DNA of 8,733 nt, taken from contig JBDUDA010000127.1 in NCBI GenBank assembly GCA_040003205.1, forward strand, positions 1-8,733, written 5' to 3'. The stretch comes from JALYIM01 sp040003205 (GTDB lineage: Bacteria; Acidobacteriota; Terriglobia; Terriglobales; Acidobacteriaceae). Every line of letters begins with the position of its first letter. Within the stretch, counting starts at the first letter, position 1. Shown one piece after another: positions 6,296 through 8,733 of the stretch. A model generated the notes under the pieces. The model was not told the origin of the DNA and did no database searches. It worked only from the letters and a program-made list of their open reading frames with translations. Position numbers and translations under genes: made by a program.

Positions 6296-7123
6296 TTAAG
6301 CGAAGAAAGTATCTTCCTCTCCACGTAGCCTGCGCAAGTCCTCAGGCACTTTCATCGGAATTCCCTGCGCATGACCGAGCAGCGAATCCAGCGAATCCAG
6401 CCACAAAATCTGGCTTTGGAAAATCGTCCCGAAGTTGCGGGCAATCGAATGCGCGATCTTCTCCGGCTCCAATATCTTATTCAATTCCTTCTGCATCGAG
6501 GTGACGGACTTTGAGTGGATTCCGCACGGAACAATTAAATCGAAAAAGCTGAGATCGGTACTCACGTTCAAGGCAAAACCATGAGATGTGATAGCGCGCG
6601 AAATATGGACGCCAATGGCAGCGATTTTGGCTTGAGGGTGCGACTGTTGACTGACGGCAAGTTCCGAAGACGGCTGATTTTCCAATGTTGACGGGTCGGT
6701 CCAAACGCCAGTGAGTCCAGCGACTCTTTCGGTTACGATGCCGAACTCAGCGCAGGTGCGAATCAATACTTCTTCCAGGCGCCTTACGTATTCGATGACC
6801 CCGAGAGTGCTGCGGCTAACCTCGTTGGAAGGAAATGCGCGTAAATCGAATATGGGATAGCCGACGAGTTGCCCAGGCCCATGAAAAGTTACGTCTCCAC
6901 CGCGATCGCATTCAAACACTTCGACGCCACGGCTAGCCAATACTTCCGCCGAAGCCGTGATGTTCGCGCTTTTCGCATTTCGTCCCAGAGTGATAACGGG
7001 AGAGTGTTCCAGCAGCAAGAGCACATCGCCGATGGAATTCTCCTTTCGCAGTTTGACGAGCCTCTGCTGGAGCCGAAGCCCTGTGGCGTAGTCGAGCCGA
7101 TCGAGTTGCAGAACAGAAATCAA
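6296..7123 (-). CDS. lipB: Octanoyl-[acyl carrier protein]:protein octanoyltransferase LipB
   Basis: Transfers octanoyl from acyl carrier protein to the lipoyl-domain lysine of E2 and similar proteins, the first step of endogenous lipoate synthesis in the cytosol. I prefer the TTG at 7123 (275 residues): the family begins just before the VLQLDRLDYA segment, and this start lies 10 bases after the lpdA stop behind a purine-rich AAGAAAG. An ATG at 7174 would add 17 residues encoded inside the conserved lpdA 3' end. From the TTG, key landmarks are LLEHSPVITLGR, RGGDVTFHGPGQ (74-85), GVW (139-141), catalytic K166 in KIAAIGVHIS, SHGFALN, and catalytic C200 in PCGI. About 20 polar residues between GVW and the lysine (142-165) look like an insertion relative to compact LipB proteins. 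It sits between E3 and E1 alpha, fitting supply of cofactor to the complex; no lipA is in the window. Confidence 0.93.
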   Translation of the reverse strand: MISVLQLDRLDYATGLRLQQRLVKLRKENSIGDVLLLLEHSPVITLGRNAKSANITASAEVLASRGVEVFECDRGGDVTFHGPGQLVGYPIFDLRAFPSNEVSRSTLGVIEYVRRLEEVLIRTCAEFGIVTERVAGLTGVWTDPSTLENQPSSELAVSQQSHPQAKIAAIGVHISRAITSHGFALNVSTDLSFFDLIVPCGIHSKSVTSMQKELNKILEPEKIAHSIARNFGTIFQSQILWLDSLDSLLGHAQGIPMKVPEDLRRLRGEEDTFFA

Positions 7124-7133
7124 ATTTTCTTTC

Positions 7134-8552
7134 TTACGCGTTGACGGCCATGCCGTAAACACTATTCGATGCATCCAGCATAGCCTCGGCCAGGGTTGGA
7201 TGCGCGTGGATCGTCCACATTAAATCTTCCACGGTAGCTTCGAGTTCCATGGCAGCGACTGCTTCAGCGATCAATTCCGTCGCCTGCGGTCCAATAATAT
7301 GGACGCCGAGTATCTCGCCGTACTTTGTGTCGGAGACGATTTTGATGAAGCCTTCGTGCTGCCCCACAATCGACGCGCGCGAGTTGGCGGTAAAGGGGAA
7401 TTTCCCGATTTTCACGGAGTGTCCCAGTTCTTTTGCTTTGGCTTCCGTCAAGCCAACACTGCCAATCTCGGGATGACAGTATGTCGCATTGGGAATTTTC
7501 TGCGGATCAATCGGCCTGGCTTCCTTGCCGGCAATTTTCGCTACAGCGACAATGCCTTCCATTGCGCCAACGTGTGCCAGTTGCGGAGTTCCGAGCACGA
7601 TGTCGCCGATGGCATAGATGCCAGGCTCAGCCGTTTCCATCCATTCGTTAGTCTTAACAAATCCGCGATCGGGCTTGATTCGAGTTTTTTCCAGTCCGAT
7701 ATTTTCCGTTCGTGGCTTGCGGCCTACCGCGATCAGGATTTTCTCGGCGTCAATCTTCTGCTGCTTGCCATCCACACTGAAAGTTACGGAAACTCCGGAT
7801 TTCGTCTCTTCAACTTTCTCAACCTTCGCCCCGCCGTGAAAATTGATGCCGCGCTTGCGATAAACGCGCGCCAACTCCTTGGACACTTCTTCATCCTCGA
7901 CCGGCACGAGGCGCGGCAACATCTCAAGAATCGTCACTTCGCTCCCGAAGGAACGAAAGATCGAGGCAAACTCCACGCCAACCGCACCAGCGCCAACGAC
8001 AATCAGCGATTTCGGAACCGCTCCCATACTCAGAATTTCAATGTTGGTGAGCACCTTGGAATCGGGCGCGAGACCCGGGATCATCCGCGCCTCAGAACCA
8101 GTGGATACGATCACTTTTTTAGCCTTAAGCTGAGACGTCTTGCCATCCCCAGCCTTGACCTCAACCGTAAAAACACCGTTTTGCGCAGGTCCCGTCAGCT
8201 TGCCGTAACCCTTAATAGTCTCGACTTTGTTCTTCTTCATCAAAAATTCGAGCCCTTTGGCGTGCTTCAAGACGATTTTTGTTTTGCGGTCCTGCACTGC
8301 TGCCCAGTTCAACTTTCGCGAATCAACGCCTTCGATGCCGAATTCTTTTGCGTCCTTGAGATGGTCCCAAATTTCGGCGTTAAAGAGCAGAGCTTTCGTT
8401 GGGATGCATCCGACGTGCAAGCACGTGCCGCCCAGCAGCGCGTCTTTCTCAATCAAAGCAGTTTTCAATCCATACTGGCCAGCGCGGATAGCAGCGGTGT
8501 AACCCGCAGGACCGCTTCCGATAAGTGCCACGTCATAAATTGTGTCAGCCAA
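7134..8552 (-). CDS. lpdA: Dihydrolipoamide dehydrogenase (E3)
   Basis: Flavoprotein disulfide reductase that reoxidises dihydrolipoyl groups of E2 with NAD+, forming NADH. I choose the TTG at 8552: AAGGAG stands five bases upstream, and the product (ADTIYDVALIGSGPAGY) then has the standard 472-residue length. The ATG at 8627 would add 25 atypical residues upstream of that ribosome site. From the TTG: FAD-binding GSGPAG at 12-17, redox-active cysteines C44 and C49 in GGTCLHVGCIPTK, NAD-binding GAGAVG at about 187-192, second FAD motif AIGD ending near 317, and the C-terminal interface with catalytic H451 and E456 in HAHPTLAE. All catalytic residues are present. It is the first gene of the cluster seen here and is followed 10 bases later by lipB. 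It could also serve other lipoyl complexes of the cell, such as the glycine cleavage system. Confidence 0.96.
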   Translation of the reverse strand: MADTIYDVALIGSGPAGYTAAIRAGQYGLKTALIEKDALLGGTCLHVGCIPTKALLFNAEIWDHLKDAKEFGIEGVDSRKLNWAAVQDRKTKIVLKHAKGLEFLMKKNKVETIKGYGKLTGPAQNGVFTVEVKAGDGKTSQLKAKKVIVSTGSEARMIPGLAPDSKVLTNIEILSMGAVPKSLIVVGAGAVGVEFASIFRSFGSEVTILEMLPRLVPVEDEEVSKELARVYRKRGINFHGGAKVEKVEETKSGVSVTFSVDGKQQKIDAEKILIAVGRKPRTENIGLEKTRIKPDRGFVKTNEWMETAEPGIYAIGDIVLGTPQLAHVGAMEGIVAVAKIAGKEARPIDPQKIPNATYCHPEIGSVGLTEAKAKELGHSVKIGKFPFTANSRASIVGQHEGFIKIVSDTKYGEILGVHIIGPQATELIAEAVAAMELEATVEDLMWTIHAHPTLAEAMLDASNSVYGMAVNA

Positions 8553-8557
8553 AATCG

Positions 8558-8563
8558 CTCCTT
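8558..8563 (-). promoter_or_regulatory. Shine-Dalgarno deciding the TTG start of lpdA
   Basis: The minus strand reads AAGGAG, five bases before TTG at 8552. It is the best ribosome site in the minus-strand cluster, and it lies inside the longer reading frame from 8627, which argues against that upstream ATG. Confidence 0.75.
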
Positions 8564-8585
8564 GGTCCCAGCTATTCTCTTTGAG

Positions 8586-8610
8586 CGCTATGTATATCGC
8601 TATGTGTATA
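8586..8610. repeat. Short imperfect direct repeat in the lpdA upstream region
   Basis: On the + strand CGCTATGTATA (8586-8596) is followed one base later by CGCTATGTGTATA (8598-8610), the second copy with a two-base insertion. It lies 35-60 bases upstream of the lpdA start, where a regulator or promoter element could act. No good -10/-35 pair is obvious around it. It may be a binding site or chance. Confidence 0.4.
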
Positions 8611-8670
8611 AAGATGCGCTGCGGCAAACTCTTGATTCTAGTCCAGTGGGCGTATGAGGGGAAGTGAGGG

Positions 8671-8690
8671 TGAGCCGCGGCAGTGGCTCA
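8671..8690. repeat. Inverted repeat (hairpin) upstream of lpdA
   Basis: TGAGCC at 8671-8676 pairs perfectly with GGCTCA at 8685-8690. On the + strand RNA a G-U and a C-G pair extend the stem to eight with a GGCA loop; on the minus-strand RNA the seventh position is an A-C mismatch. No T-run follows on either strand, so it is not a typical intrinsic terminator. It could be an operator-like dyad, a weak terminator of a gene further right, or part of an intergenic repeat. Confidence 0.45.
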
Positions 8691-8703
8691 ATTTCAAAAT
8701 AAC

Positions 8704-8733
8704 CTGTCATCTCGACCGGAGTCGTGGCTTCGC
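8704..8733. repeat. Possible start of a dispersed intergenic repeat, cut by the window edge
   Basis: The last 30 bases (CTGTCATCTCGACCGGAG and on to the edge) resemble the opening of short intergenic repeats of the form TGTCAT..CGA.CG.AG that I recall from Acidobacteriota and other soil bacteria. Only one partial copy is in the window, so the repeat nature is from memory and not shown here. Confidence 0.3.

Noticed and set aside
7124..7174. The ATG start of lipB at 7174, giving a 292-residue protein.
   Set aside because: The added residues come from the conserved lpdA 3' end in another frame and are not typical of LipB; TTG at 7123 fits better. Not fully excluded.
8553..8627. The ATG start of lpdA at 8627, giving a 497-residue protein.
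   Set aside because: The AAGGAG at 8558-8563 lies inside that extension and points to TTG at 8552; E3 proteins start right before the FAD motif.
7299..8657. A 452-codon + strand open frame opposite lpdA.
   Set aside because: It is antisense to a full E3 gene with all catalytic motifs; the product has no recognisable domain and no credible ribosome site. It reflects codon bias of lpdA.
1699..8733. A novel defence or mobile system hidden in the minus-strand cluster.
   Set aside because: All six minus-strand genes have clear metabolic or cytochrome assignments with intact motifs; nothing suggests a nuclease, reverse transcriptase, toxin or array.

Overview
The window looks like a chromosomal segment of a moderate-GC, probably aerobic Gram-negative bacterium. 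The protein style (E1 alpha and beta chains with extra tails, a membrane-anchored c-type cytochrome among dehydrogenase genes, TTG starts) fits Acidobacteriota (Terriglobia-like) best. That placement is an inference from familiarity; no rRNA or other marker gene is present.

Layout. The left fifth (about 1-1674, + strand) is the end of a phage or prophage-like module. It holds the 3' part of a tail/baseplate-type protein, a small coiled-coil protein with one C-terminal membrane segment that overlaps it by an ATGA junction (XhlA/holin-accessory-like), and a 91-residue protein behind a strong Shine-Dalgarno. The rest (1705-8552) is a compact minus-strand cluster, in transcription order: lpdA (E3), lipB (octanoyltransferase), 2-oxoacid dehydrogenase E1 alpha, E1 beta, a membrane-anchored mono-haem cytochrome c, and the E2 acyltransferase. 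The phage-like module converges on the E2 gene with only 30 bases between stops. The right edge (8553-8733) is non-coding, with a short direct repeat, a perfect-arm hairpin, and what may be the first bases of a dispersed intergenic repeat.

How the genes work together. E1 alpha/beta decarboxylate a 2-oxoacid with thiamine diphosphate and load the acyl group on the lipoyl lysine of E2. E2 passes it to CoA, and E3 (LpdA) reoxidises the dihydrolipoyl arm with NAD+. LipB puts octanoyl groups on apo-lipoyl domains, the first step in making the E2 cofactor; the partner lipoyl synthase LipA is not in the window. Substrate (pyruvate, branched-chain 2-oxoacids or another) cannot be settled from motifs alone. 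The cytochrome c between E1 beta and E2 is the odd member: it should face the periplasm while the rest are cytosolic.

Start sites. lpdA most likely begins at a TTG (8552) with a good AAGGAG five bases upstream, giving the usual E3 length. lipB probably begins at a TTG (7123) just after the lpdA stop rather than at an ATG inside lpdA. I see no tRNA, rRNA, CRISPR array, insertion sequence or integrase. I did not find a convincingly novel system; the most notable features are the cytochrome inside the dehydrogenase operon, the extended E1 alpha, and the phage-module junction.
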